Part shown: positions 24,634 through 31,698 of the stretch, piece by piece
Position numbering within the stretch: the stretch's first letter is position 1
Layout: each line of letters begins with the position of its first letter
Source of the DNA: Bacillota bacterium
Lineage (GTDB): Bacteria; Bacillota; Clostridia; Christensenellales; Aristaeellaceae
Reading direction: 5' to 3'
DNA length: 64,000 nucleotides
NCBI GenBank assembly: GCA_023411395.1
Contig: JAEYOV010000084.1
Span: 142,432 to 206,431 of the forward strand
The notes under the pieces: generated by a model
Seen by the model: the letters and a program-made list of their open reading frames with translations, nothing else
The model's database searches: none
What the model was told of the DNA's origin: nothing
Made by a program: the position numbers and the translations under genes

Positions 24634-26763
24634 TCAACCGCCCGGCATCTGAAATTGCACCGTCACCCTTGTACCCGGGGCTACATACTCCCCTGCCGCG
24701 GGCGATTGGGAAACCGCAAGGCCGCTGCCCACGATTTCCATTTCCAGCGACCGCATCCGAAGCAGCCTTCCGGCCTCCACCATGGAAAGGCCCGAGACAT
24801 CCGGCGCCCGCACCAGTTCCATGGGCGTCAGCACTTCGCCCTGCTGTGTATAGAGCATGACCTGGCTGCCAATGGGAAGGGTGGTGCCCGCCGCCGGCAT
24901 CTGACCTGTCACGGTATCCGACTGGCCGTCATCCACCGTGAGCAATTTCAATTCCCCCAGCGTCTTTCTGGCGCTTGCCAGGGATTGCCCTGTCACATCC
25001 GGCACTGGCACCTCCGGCCTTTGGGTGGCCTTGGGGTCCGCCGGGGAAACGCCCAGATACTTCAGCGCATCGGCCATCACCTGCTTGGCAAAGGGGGCCG
25101 CCGTAGTACCGCCATAGTCCACCGGTACATGGGCTTCATCGACTACCACCAGGATGGCGAACTGCGGATTGTCCGCCGGGGCGAACCCCAGGAAAGAGCC
25201 TATGTGCACATCCCGGACGATTTTTCCGTCCTTGTACACCTGGGCGGTGCCCGTTTTGCCGCCGATACGGTAGCCCGTGATGGCGGCATTCCTGCCGCCG
25301 CCATCAGTCACCACGCTTTCCAGCAGCTCCCGCATGGTGGCGGATGTCTCCGGGCTGATGGGGCTGGAGACTACCTGGGCCCCATTGCGCTGGAGCACCT
25401 CCCCAGCCGGGGAAATGATCTCCGCCACCAGGTAGGGCTTTAGCAGCCTACCGCCGTTCACCGCCGCGCAGGCCGCGGTGATCAATTGCAGAGGCGTCAC
25501 CGCTATGCTTTGCCCGAAACCGATGCGGGCGATGTCAACCGTTTTTACATACCGGCTGTTGATCAGTATGCCCGTTGCTTCCCCCGGCAAATCGATACCG
25601 GTGGGCGAGCCCAGGCCGAACGCCTTCAGGTATTTGTAGAAGGTATCCTTGCCCATGCGCACAGCCAATTCCACAAACACCGGATTGCAGCTGTTCTGAA
25701 GCGCCTCCCGCATACTTTCTGCGCCGTGGGGCCTGCCCCAGCAGCGGATGGTGTCGCCGTCCACCGTGACTTTTCCGGAGCAGTAGAACCTGTCCTCGGG
25801 GTTGGTAACGCCGCTGTCCAGGGCGGCTGAGGCGGTAACGATCTTGAAGGTGGAGCCGGGCTCATATACGTCGCTGATGATCTGGATGCGCATGAGCTGG
25901 GTCAGCGTTTCAATGGCGTCCCGGGGCGGCGCGTTGGGATCGTAATCGGGTTTTGTGACCATGGCCAGGATGGCGCCCGTCTTCACATCCATCACGATAA
26001 AGTGCACCGCTTTGGCATTGTTTACATTGATGCATTCCCGGGCGGCCTTTTCACAAAGCCCCTGGATGGTGCTGTCGATGGTGAGCTTCAATGTGTTCCC
26101 GGCCTGAGGTTCGATATAGGCCGTCTGGCCGTCGGGCAGCGTGCGCGCCCTGGCGTCCACTTCATGGATAAAAGCGCCCGGCTGGCCTTTGAGCAGCGTA
26201 TCATACTGCTGCTCCAGCCCCGACTGGCCTACGCTGTCCACATTGGTCAGGCCCAGCACCTGGGACAAAAATACCCCCTTGGGATACCATCGCATGGTGT
26301 CCTCGTCAAAGCTGATGCCTTGAAGGACCTTGCTCCTCTGATGCTCGGGCTGCGCCATGAGGCTGCGGATCTCATCCACGATCCCCCGGCTCACCTGCCG
26401 CTTTAAAATCACCGACGCCTTCTTCTTGTCGGTGATCTTGGCAAGCGCGTTCTCCCGGTTGATGGTCAGAAGCGGACAGAGGATGTCCAGCATCGCCTCC
26501 GGGTCTTTTACCAATTGCGGGTTGGCACATACGATGTAGGCCGTGGTGCTCAGGGTGATCGTCTGTCCCAGGCGGTCTACGATGCCGCCCCGGCGTGCCG
26601 ACACGGCGCCGGACCTGGTCCATTGGTTCACGCCCCTGGCTGTCAGGGATTCCGCCTGGAAAATGGTGAGGCTGCCGATGCGCACACCCACCGCCCCGAA
26701 GAGCAAAATAAAAACGCAGGTCAGCAACAGCAGTCTTTTACGAACCAGAAGCTCGGGATACAA
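24634..26763 (-). CDS. Class B penicillin-binding protein with two PASTA domains (FtsI/SpoVD type)
   Basis: This transpeptidase cross-links septal or spore peptidoglycan. The 709-residue protein has an N-terminal membrane anchor (about residues 9-29), a PBP dimer domain, and a transpeptidase domain with EPGSTFK (catalytic Ser), QNSCN and KTGTAQ motifs. Two PASTA domains follow: EVPVPDVTGQSLASARKTL and LVRAPDVSGLSMVEAGRLL. In sporulating Firmicutes pbpB and spoVD are adjacent and similar; here only one gene is present. The start is TTG 26763 after GGGGGGATG. Confidence 0.93.
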   Translation of the reverse strand: MYPELLVRKRLLLLTCVFILLFGAVGVRIGSLTIFQAESLTARGVNQWTRSGAVSARRGGIVDRLGQTITLSTTAYIVCANPQLVKDPEAMLDILCPLLTINRENALAKITDKKKASVILKRQVSRGIVDEIRSLMAQPEHQRSKVLQGISFDEDTMRWYPKGVFLSQVLGLTNVDSVGQSGLEQQYDTLLKGQPGAFIHEVDARARTLPDGQTAYIEPQAGNTLKLTIDSTIQGLCEKAARECINVNNAKAVHFIVMDVKTGAILAMVTKPDYDPNAPPRDAIETLTQLMRIQIISDVYEPGSTFKIVTASAALDSGVTNPEDRFYCSGKVTVDGDTIRCWGRPHGAESMREALQNSCNPVFVELAVRMGKDTFYKYLKAFGLGSPTGIDLPGEATGILINSRYVKTVDIARIGFGQSIAVTPLQLITAACAAVNGGRLLKPYLVAEIISPAGEVLQRNGAQVVSSPISPETSATMRELLESVVTDGGGRNAAITGYRIGGKTGTAQVYKDGKIVRDVHIGSFLGFAPADNPQFAILVVVDEAHVPVDYGGTTAAPFAKQVMADALKYLGVSPADPKATQRPEVPVPDVTGQSLASARKTLGELKLLTVDDGQSDTVTGQMPAAGTTLPIGSQVMLYTQQGEVLTPMELVRAPDVSGLSMVEAGRLLRMRSLEMEIVGSGLAVSQSPAAGEYVAPGTRVTVQFQMPGG

Positions 26764-26807
26764 AGTTCATCCCCCCGGAGGCTCCGGAAAAAAGCACGCA
26801 AAGTGCT

Positions 26808-27395
26808 CTATTCCAGGAACCCGAACAGTGTGGCATAAATACCAGTGCGCGCCTGGGGGACGGCGGCCTGGACGGTTCCGGTATCTTTGCGGGTATCAGG
26901 AGCTGTCAGATAAACCACATCCGCTCCCTCGGCCGATACCATGCCAAGTTCGCGGGCCGCGGCGTAGCAGATTTTCGCGCCGTCCGACGCTTCGTCCAAC
27001 TGTATCGCCAGCTCATTGTTGGCCTTTTGGCCGGCTTCGATCTGGGTGCGAAGGGAGTTCAGGCTTTTGGACTTCTCGGTCATTTTGCTGGTGTTTACAA
27101 GTGTGATGATGCCCAGCACAAACACGAAAAAGCCCAGGATGCTCAGGGCCGCGGTGAAGGAAAGACCGCCTTGCACGGGCCGCTCATGGCGGGGCATGGC
27201 GCTCTCGGGAGGACGCATGCGCGGAGCGCGCCGGATGGGGCGCCTTGGCGGAATGGGCGTATCGTTTTCATCCACGTCGCCATAGGGAAGCAACACATTG
27301 GGGCGCACGGTCATCCTGCATGCGCTGCCGCTGCTTACCCCTACCTGGGCATACCTGCCCTTCCCGGCACGATTCATGCCGACGGCGCTTGTCAT
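26808..27395 (-). CDS. FtsL-like septum formation protein
   Basis: The 195-residue protein has a Pro/Arg-rich cytosolic tail (IPPRRPIRRAPRMRPPE), one membrane segment near residues 97-117 (LSFTAALSILGFFVFVLGII), and a short coiled coil (LNSLRTQIEAGQKANNELA). This topology and its place between mraZ and the PBP gene identify it as FtsL/DivIC-type. Sequence conservation in this family is low, so the call rests on topology and order. The N-terminal tail is longer than usual. The ATG at 27395 follows AGGATACGT. Confidence 0.75.
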   Translation of the reverse strand: MTSAVGMNRAGKGRYAQVGVSSGSACRMTVRPNVLLPYGDVDENDTPIPPRRPIRRAPRMRPPESAMPRHERPVQGGLSFTAALSILGFFVFVLGIITLVNTSKMTEKSKSLNSLRTQIEAGQKANNELAIQLDEASDGAKICYAAARELGMVSAEGADVVYLTAPDTRKDTGTVQAAVPQARTGIYATLFGFLE

Positions 27396-27432
27396 ACGTA
27401 TCCTATCCCCCTTTGGGCCGGTTTAGAACCGG

Positions 27433-27993
27433 CTAAACCTCCAAACTGCCCATAAACTCCAGAATGTCATCCTCGTTTTCCTTGTAGTAGCGCTCCACTT
27501 CCGCCGCTTTTTCGCTGGTGACAATGCGGATATGGTCCTGCACGCCGCTGATCTCCACATCCCGTGCATCGCCCAGCATTTCCTGGCGCAGCTTGGCCGG
27601 AAGCAGAAGCCGCCCCTGGTTGTCGCTTTCCACCTTGGGATAACTGAACTTGAAAAACCGGTTCAGGTATACCTGCACCTTGGGCTTGTTGCCATGGAGC
27701 CGGCGGATTTCCGACATCTCCCGGAGCAATGATTGCCATGTGTGCTGCGGATAAAGAGCAATGGCCTTTTGATCCCTGGTGGGGCCGATAGTGAACTGCT
27801 TGCCGAGACTTTCCCTGTAGTCGGAGGGGATGATGATGCGGCCTTTGCCGTCTATGGCATGGTCATAGCAGCCAAAAAAGGCGTCCTCGGGCGTGTCCAG
27901 AAGCACCTCGCCGGCCTGAACAGGCTTTTCTGCCGCTTCCTGCTGCGGCGCATCCGCCATTCCGCCAGGCATGCCTTTCTCTTCGTCCGCCAC
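27433..27993 (-). CDS. mraZ: Transcriptional regulator MraZ with an N-terminal extension
   Basis: MraZ is a SpoVT/AbrB-like ring-forming DNA-binding protein that regulates the dcw cluster. The 186-residue product contains two MraZ repeats: FFGCYDHAIDGKGRIIIPSD and KVESDNQGRLLLPAKLRQ, each with the DxxGR motif. About 38 residues precede the first repeat, while typical MraZ starts right at that point and has about 143 residues. The GTG start at 27993 is fixed by GGGAGGTGG 6 nt upstream. Only 37 nt separate it from the ftsL-like gene, so rsmH is absent. Confidence 0.93.
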   Translation of the reverse strand: MADEEKGMPGGMADAPQQEAAEKPVQAGEVLLDTPEDAFFGCYDHAIDGKGRIIIPSDYRESLGKQFTIGPTRDQKAIALYPQHTWQSLLREMSEIRRLHGNKPKVQVYLNRFFKFSYPKVESDNQGRLLLPAKLRQEMLGDARDVEISGVQDHIRIVTSEKAAEVERYYKENEDDILEFMGSLEV

Positions 27994-28010
27994 AATTCCA
28001 CCTCCCTGCC

Positions 28011-28060
28011 CACCACTTGACACCACTTTTAGGGATGTGAAACCATTATGCACCACTTTT
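28011..28060 (-). promoter_or_regulatory. Phased repeats, probable MraZ operator
   Basis: On the minus strand AAGTGGTG occurs at 28011-28018, 28021-28030 and 28051-28060, with a degenerate form at 28041-28050. The spacings are 10 and 30 bp, so all lie on one DNA face. One copy is in the promoter spacer and two lie just past the start point. MraZ is known to bind short direct repeats with a GTGG/TGGG core upstream of mraZ, so autorepression is likely. One more copy occurs near 28100. Confidence 0.75.
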
Positions 28061-28073
28061 TGGAGCACGTCAA
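28045..28073 (-). promoter_or_regulatory. Sigma-A promoter of mraZ
   Basis: On the minus strand TTGACG (28068-28073) and CATAAT (28045-28050) are separated by exactly 17 nt. Transcription would begin near 28038, about 45 nt before the GTG start. The repeats at 28011-28060 overlap the spacer and the start region. Confidence 0.8.
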
Positions 28074-28173
28074 TTCCTGAAGGCAATATTTTTTTCCATC
28101 ACCACTTCATATCTTTGTAATAAACCGCCATCTTTTGAGAAATTATGTTCGCATTTCCGCCATAACAAGCACA

Positions 28174-28206
28174 AAAAAAGCACCCAGGAAATACCTGGGT
28201 GCTTTT
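28174..28206 (-). terminator. Intrinsic terminator of the phosphoesterase gene
   Basis: AAGCACCCAGG (28178-28188) pairs with CCTGGGTGCTT (28194-28204). On the minus strand the stem is followed by seven T residues, about 90 nt after the stop codon at 28296. Confidence 0.8.
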
Positions 28207-28295
28207 GAATTCAGAATTTTCCACAAAAATCCTGCTGATTTGTGAAAATTAGATGAAAATTATCTATAGATTTTTTTACGAAGATGGTAGAAAGA

Positions 28296-29030
28296 TTAAT
28301 TTTCCAGCCGCAGGCCAGGGCGCATGTCCGCCGCCGTCTCCGTGAGATTCAGAAGCTGAAAGCCCAATCCATCGCAGGAGGCAAGGTAGCAGCGGATCCC
28401 CCGCCACATGCCCGTGAAGCCTCCCTTCAGCCCCGGCCCGTGCAGGTGGCCGTAAACCAAATCCGTCACGCCGTACCGTTCCATCAGTTCCGTAAATCCG
28501 GAAGGTTCCTGCCGCTCGTTGAAAGGCGGATAATGCAGCATTGCAAGTATGGGAAGGCCGGGTCCCTTTCTTTTGGCATCCTGCAAGGACATTTCAAACC
28601 GCATCAGCTCCCGCTGATAAATGCGCATATCCTCCGGTTCAAGCCCTGCCTCACCGGGAAGAACCCATCCGCGGGTACCGCAAATTACATAATGGTCCAA
28701 CGCCAGCGCGTCGTTTTGAAGGGCATACATACCTTGGGGCAGCGCGGCCCGGAGCCTTGTTATGGTCCCCCACCAATAGTCATGGTTGCCCCGCAGCAAT
28801 ACCTTTTTCCCCGGCAGCGCCCCGATGGCGTCAAGGTCAGGCAAAGCATCTTCCAGGCGCATCGCCCAACTGATGTCGCCGGGCAGCAGCACCAAATCAT
28901 CCGGCTTCACCCGCCGGCGCCAGTCTGCCGCAATCTTCTCGAAATGGTTCTCCCAATGGCTTCCGAAGACGTCCATGGGCTTTGTATCACCGCCGGGCAG
29001 GTGCAGATCGCCAATGGCAAAAATGGTCAT
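28296..29030 (-). CDS. Metallophosphoesterase
   Basis: The 244-residue protein belongs to the calcineurin-like phosphoesterase superfamily. The metal ligands are visible as AIGDLHLPG (DxH), LLPGDISW (GDxxW), RGNHDYWWG (GNHD/E), and YGHLHGPG (GHxH), with a further HYPPF histidine. Substrate is unknown. The start at 29030 (MTIFAIGDLHL) is set by GGGAGGAAGC directly upstream; the longer open frame runs through repeat copy 3. The gene stands alone between mraZ and the zinc-ribbon gene. Confidence 0.88.
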   Translation of the reverse strand: MTIFAIGDLHLPGGDTKPMDVFGSHWENHFEKIAADWRRRVKPDDLVLLPGDISWAMRLEDALPDLDAIGALPGKKVLLRGNHDYWWGTITRLRAALPQGMYALQNDALALDHYVICGTRGWVLPGEAGLEPEDMRIYQRELMRFEMSLQDAKRKGPGLPILAMLHYPPFNERQEPSGFTELMERYGVTDLVYGHLHGPGLKGGFTGMWRGIRCYLASCDGLGFQLLNLTETAADMRPGLRLEN

Positions 29031-29112
29031 GCTTCCTCCCGATGATGTGTTGCTATTGGAATTCCTGTCCGCTAAGCGGAGTGTGATACCATTAAAGTAC
29101 GAACCAATCTGC

Positions 29113-29316
29113 GGGGAGAAACGAGGGGCGCAGCGCCCTCGTTTGAAATCGTCTCGGACGGCTCTGCCGTCCGGGCGGGGGTTTGCGAAGCAAACATTCC
29201 TTACACGATTTCCTGGCCGTATGCCCCGTACCGGCCAAGCGCAGCGCAGGACGGTATAGGGGTATACAAGGAAATCGTGCAAAGCTCGCAAAAATGACAG
29301 AATGTCATTTTTGCGA
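29113..29316 (+). repeat. Dispersed structured element, copy 3 (subtype B)
   Basis: It runs GGGGAGAAACGAGG, CGAGGGGcgcagcgCCCTCG stem, GGACGGCtctGCCGTCC stem, GTTTGCgaaGCAAAC stem, CACGATTTCCT...AAGGAAATCGTG stem, with inner TACCG/CGGTA hairpin and loop CCAAGCGCAGCGCAGGA. It ends in the perfect hairpin 29286-29316, two bases from the zinc-ribbon gene's stop codon. Confidence 0.88.
29286..29316 (-). terminator. 14-bp perfect hairpin directly after the zinc-ribbon gene
   Basis: TCGCAAAAATGACA (29286-29299) pairs perfectly with TGTCATTTTTGCGA (29303-29316) around GAA. The stop codon of the minus-strand gene is at 29319-29321. The stem is A+T-rich and its 3' arm holds a TTTTT tract, so it is an atypical terminator. 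It is also the variable end of repeat copy 3. Confidence 0.55.
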
Positions 29317-29318
29317 AA

Positions 29319-29729
29319 TCACTCTTCTTCTTCTTCGTCCTCGTCCTCCTGCTCCTCTTCCTCATCCTCGCGTACGCTCTCCAGAGACAGCTCACTCTCG
29401 ATCTCCCCAAACTCCCGTTCGGGTATCTCCTCATCCACTTCCGGAATGATTTCATCCATCGTGCTCACCGGATCAATGGTCAGGCTGGCCTCGTCCATAA
29501 TCTCGGGTGAGTCACCGTCGTCATCGTGTCCGCTGCCGTTCAGCTCCTTCAGGCAGAAAAGACATACGTCCTTTCCGGGAAGGGCCGGGGCCTCGTTGCA
29601 CACGGAGCATAGTTCCAGCTCCTCCCGGGGCTGTTCGCCCTTCATTTCCCGCAGGCATACTTTGCAGTATTTTTCTCCTTCCTGTATATAATTCAGGTCG
29701 CAGCGCGGGCATTTCACCAAATTCATCAT
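29319..29729 (-). CDS. Small zinc-ribbon protein with a polyacidic tail
   Basis: The family was not recognised. The 136-residue protein has two or three CxxC knuckles in its first 75 residues (VKCPRCDLNYIQ, KYCKVCLREMK, LCSVCNEAPAL, DVCLFCLKEL), which should bind one or two zinc ions. The rest is acidic and low-complexity and ends in a run of Glu and Asp. The ATG at 29729 is set by AAGGAGG; a longer frame from 29819 lacks a site. The acidic tail may mimic nucleic acid or bind a basic partner, which is inference only. Confidence 0.7.
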   Translation of the reverse strand: MMNLVKCPRCDLNYIQEGEKYCKVCLREMKGEQPREELELCSVCNEAPALPGKDVCLFCLKELNGSGHDDDGDSPEIMDEASLTIDPVSTMDEIIPEVDEEIPEREFGEIESELSLESVREDEEEEQEDEDEEEEE

Positions 29730-29886
29730 GGCATCCTCCTTATATTGCGGGCGTGTACTTCCTATTTGACGGATTGGCTGATATTTCCTTGCCAGTTCCC
29801 TGCCAATTTTGTTGAACATATTTGAAATCTATATTACGCTAACATTACTCAAACGACATAAAGTCGTAACAATTTGGAGGTGTCAC

Positions 29887-30798
29887 ATGAACCGTAAGCA
29901 TATCGCCGCCGTCCTCTGTCTGATTATCGTCCTGACGGCCAGTTCTGCCTTGGCGTCCAGCAGCCCAACCTCGCAATTCAGTTACTCCGGCTGGTACATT
30001 GTGAACACGCCGCCCTGCAGCACCAAGGCTACCCCTGTTCCCAATAACACCGCCGGGAATGGCGGATCTACAGTTCAGCCAACTCCCCGCCCCGCCTCCG
30101 TATCTGGCGGCAGCAAAGATATCATGTGGATCATCGATTATAATCCTTCGGGCCAGCCTTGTCCCAACGCCAAAACCCCGGCACCCAAGACTACTCCCAC
30201 CGCCAAGCCTACCGCGGCGCCTACCGCCGTTCCTACAGCGGCTCCCACAGTGAACCCCACTGCGGTACCCACAGCTGTTCCCACCGCAAAGCCTACAACG
30301 GCTCCCACAGTGAAGCCCACGGCCGCTCCCACCGCCAAACCTACCGTAAAGCCCACGGCCGCCCCGACGGTGAAGCCCACGCCTGCTCCGACGCCCGACA
30401 ATTATACTCCTGTTTCCGTCTCTGCGCAAGAGCAATTGGCGGCAAATTTACTCAATCAGGACCGGGCCAACAACGGCTTGTCCGCCCTGACGCTGGATCC
30501 CGAGCTTTGCCGGATTGCCCGTATCAAATCCACAGATATGTTCCAAAATAATTACTTTGCCCATCAGTCCCCCACTCTGGGCAACGCGGGTGACCTGCTT
30601 CGCAGCAACGGTTACAAATTCTCCGGCTGGGGTGAGAATATCGCCCATCACGCCAACGTGACAAAGGCACAGGCCGCCTTCATGTCCAGCGACGGCCACC
30701 GCAGGAACATCCTGGGCAGCCAGTGGACCAAGATGGGCATCGGCGTATGCTTTGACAAAAACGGCTTTGTATATGTAACACAGATTTTTGTTCGGTAA
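29887..30798 (+). CDS. Secreted CAP-domain (SCP/YkwD-like) protein with Pro/Thr linker
   Basis: The 303-residue protein has a signal peptide (MNRKHIAAVLCLIIVLTASS), a short Ser/Pro region, a low-complexity linker of PTAxPT repeats at about residues 97-172, and a C-terminal CAP domain. CAP motifs include LLNQDRANNGLSALTLDPEL, HQSPTLGNAGDLL, GWGENIAH, and SDGHRRNILG. Related proteins include Bacillus YkwD and spore-associated SafA-type partners; the biochemical role is unknown. The ATG at 29887 has GGAGGTGTCAC upstream. It is divergent from the zinc-ribbon gene. Confidence 0.9.
   Translation: MNRKHIAAVLCLIIVLTASSALASSSPTSQFSYSGWYIVNTPPCSTKATPVPNNTAGNGGSTVQPTPRPASVSGGSKDIMWIIDYNPSGQPCPNAKTPAPKTTPTAKPTAAPTAVPTAAPTVNPTAVPTAVPTAKPTTAPTVKPTAAPTAKPTVKPTAAPTVKPTPAPTPDNYTPVSVSAQEQLAANLLNQDRANNGLSALTLDPELCRIARIKSTDMFQNNYFAHQSPTLGNAGDLLRSNGYKFSGWGENIAHHANVTKAQAAFMSSDGHRRNILGSQWTKMGIGVCFDKNGFVYVTQIFVR
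30172..30402 (+). repeat. Pro/Thr/Ala-coding tandem low-complexity tract
   Basis: Degenerate 12- to 36-nt units such as GCTCCCACAGTGAAGCCC encode PTAxPTxxPT repeats in the CAP protein linker. Synonymous and single-codon changes vary the units. Such tracts are prone to length change by slippage or recombination. Confidence 0.85.
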
Positions 30799-30811
30799 CT
30801 AGCCTGTTGCT

Positions 30812-30868
30812 GTCCGCTTCCGCCTCGGAAAAGGGAAACCTTTCCGGGGCGGAGAGCGGACGCTTTTT
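30812..30868 (+). terminator. Intrinsic terminator of the CAP-domain gene
   Basis: GTCCGCT (30812-30818) pairs with AGCGGAC (30855-30861), with further TCCGCC and GGAAA pairings inside, followed by TTTTT (30864-30868). It lies 14 nt past the stop codon and abuts the end of the convergent gene. Confidence 0.8.
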
Positions 30869-31263
30869 CATGTTCCAGCCGGTTCCGGGCCCGGAGCGGC
30901 GCCGGCTCCCATTTGAGGGACCTGCTTTTGCGCGGGGGCCGGATTCACGTATGCACCGGGAAAGCGCACATTCTGCCGGATGTTGGGGACGGCGTTCCCG
31001 TACGGAGCGCCCACCTGTTGCAAAATGGCTCGGCCGGCCATGGAACCGGCGGTGTTCATCATCTGCACCTGCCTGCCCGAACGGACATTGGTGGCCAATG
31101 CCGGTTCCACAGGCCGGAAGGACGCGTCATCAATCCGGATATTCTTATCTTTGGACCTGACCTGGGAAAGCGCCGCACGGACGTTTTCATTGGGCAGGGC
31201 AGGCAGCAGAACCGCTTCACTGCGCAGAAGCGCAGGCTGCCGAATAGCTTCCGCAAGCCGCAT
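30868..31263 (-). CDS. Orphan hypothetical protein
   Basis: The family was not recognised. The 131-residue protein begins MRLAEAIRQPALLRSEAVLL and has no membrane segment or catalytic motif. The C-terminal half is rich in Ala, Pro, Gln, Asn and Gly (FPGAYVNPAPAQKQVPQMG), and looks disordered. The ATG at 31263 has AGGAGG upstream, so translation is credible. Repeat copy 4 lies just upstream, with its terminal hairpins about 50 nt from the ribosome-binding site. It converges with the CAP gene. Confidence 0.6.
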   Translation of the reverse strand: MRLAEAIRQPALLRSEAVLLPALPNENVRAALSQVRSKDKNIRIDDASFRPVEPALATNVRSGRQVQMMNTAGSMAGRAILQQVGAPYGNAVPNIRQNVRFPGAYVNPAPAQKQVPQMGAGAAPGPEPAGT

Positions 31264-31315
31264 GGAATACTCCTCCTGTCATAAAAGCCTTGCTGGGGCT
31301 ACTCCATGCTATGCC

Positions 31316-31349
31316 TATGCCGGCAAGCGCGTGCGCGCTTGCCGGCATA
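31316..31349. repeat. Extra 15-bp perfect hairpin beside element copy 4
   Basis: TATGCCGGCAAGCGC (31316-31330) pairs perfectly with GCGCTTGCCGGCATA (31335-31349). It directly adjoins the terminal hairpin of copy 4 and has no counterpart in the other copies. No T run follows on either strand. Confidence 0.7.
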
Positions 31350-31351
31350 GC

Positions 31352-31558
31352 TCGCCCAAATGCACAGCATTTGGGCGACTTCGCACGCTTCACTTGTAGC
31401 CTTCGCACCATCCTGCGCTTCGCTTGGCTGGTGCAAGGCATACGGTCAGTGAAGCGTGTAAGGACAGGATTTCTTCGAAATCCTTCCGAAACCACCGCAC
31501 ATGTCGCTGGTTTCGGATTTACAAACGAGGGGGCTGCGGCCCCCTCGTTACTCCCCCA
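31352..31558 (-). repeat. Dispersed structured element, copy 4 (subtype A)
   Basis: On the minus strand it runs GGGGGAGTAACGAGG, the CGAGGGGgccgcaGCCCCCTCG stem, the same subtype-A insert as copy 1 (CCGAAACCAGCGACATGTGC), a stem CACGCTTCACT...AGTGAAGCGTG, an inner GCACCA/TGGTGC hairpin with loop CCAAGCGAAGCGCAGGA, and a terminal 12-bp perfect hairpin at 31352-31378. The big stem differs in sequence from copies 3 and 5 on both strands and still pairs. Confidence 0.88.
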
Positions 31559-31591
31559 AGGTTCTGCTCCTAGTTTCAAAAAACGCTGACA

Positions 31592-31640
31592 ACGCCTCCC
31601 TCTGGAGGGAGGTGCCACCCGAAGGGTGGCGGTGGGAGGT
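31592..31640. repeat. Three-arm palindromic intergenic repeat
   Basis: It folds as CCTCCCtctGGGAGG-like and GCCACCCgaaGGGTGGC arms closed by CCTCCC...GGGAGG. Short G+C-rich elements of this pattern are widespread between genes in gut Firmicutes. One copy is seen in the window. Confidence 0.65.
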
Positions 31641-31662
31641 TAATGCCCTACCATTATGACAA

Positions 31663-31693
31663 TGCCTACCTTCAAAGAATATGGAAGTAGGCA
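31663..31693 (-). terminator. Weak terminator-like hairpin after engB
   Basis: TGCCTAC (31663-31669) pairs with GTAGGCA (31687-31693), with a further TT/AA pairing past a bulge. It lies just past the engB stop codon on the minus strand. The following sequence has few T residues. Confidence 0.5.
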
Positions 31694-31698
31694 CTACA

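Larger units (their letters stand above)
29031..29318. other. Intergenic gap occupied by repeat copy 3
   Basis: Most of this 288-bp gap is the dispersed element at 29113-29316. About 80 bp remain before the phosphoesterase and should hold its promoter, but no good -35/-10 pair was seen. Confidence 0.6.
31264..31698. other. 435-bp intergenic region with two repeats
   Basis: It contains two strong hairpins and element copy 4 (31315-31558), a three-arm palindromic repeat (31592-31640), and a hairpin after engB (31663-31693). No gene was found. Confidence 0.7.

Noticed and set aside
28840..29291. A longer phosphoesterase starting at 29291
   Set aside because: The extra 87 codons read through repeat copy 3, and a strong Shine-Dalgarno with the conserved N-terminus is at 29030.
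30172..30402. Possible CRISPR-like array
   Set aside because: The repeats are degenerate, contiguous and in frame, with no unique spacers and no cas genes nearby. They encode a protein linker.
30138..30435. Gly/Val-rich minus-strand frames opposite the CAP gene linker
   Set aside because: They are the reverse reading of the PTAxPT repeats and have no start site.
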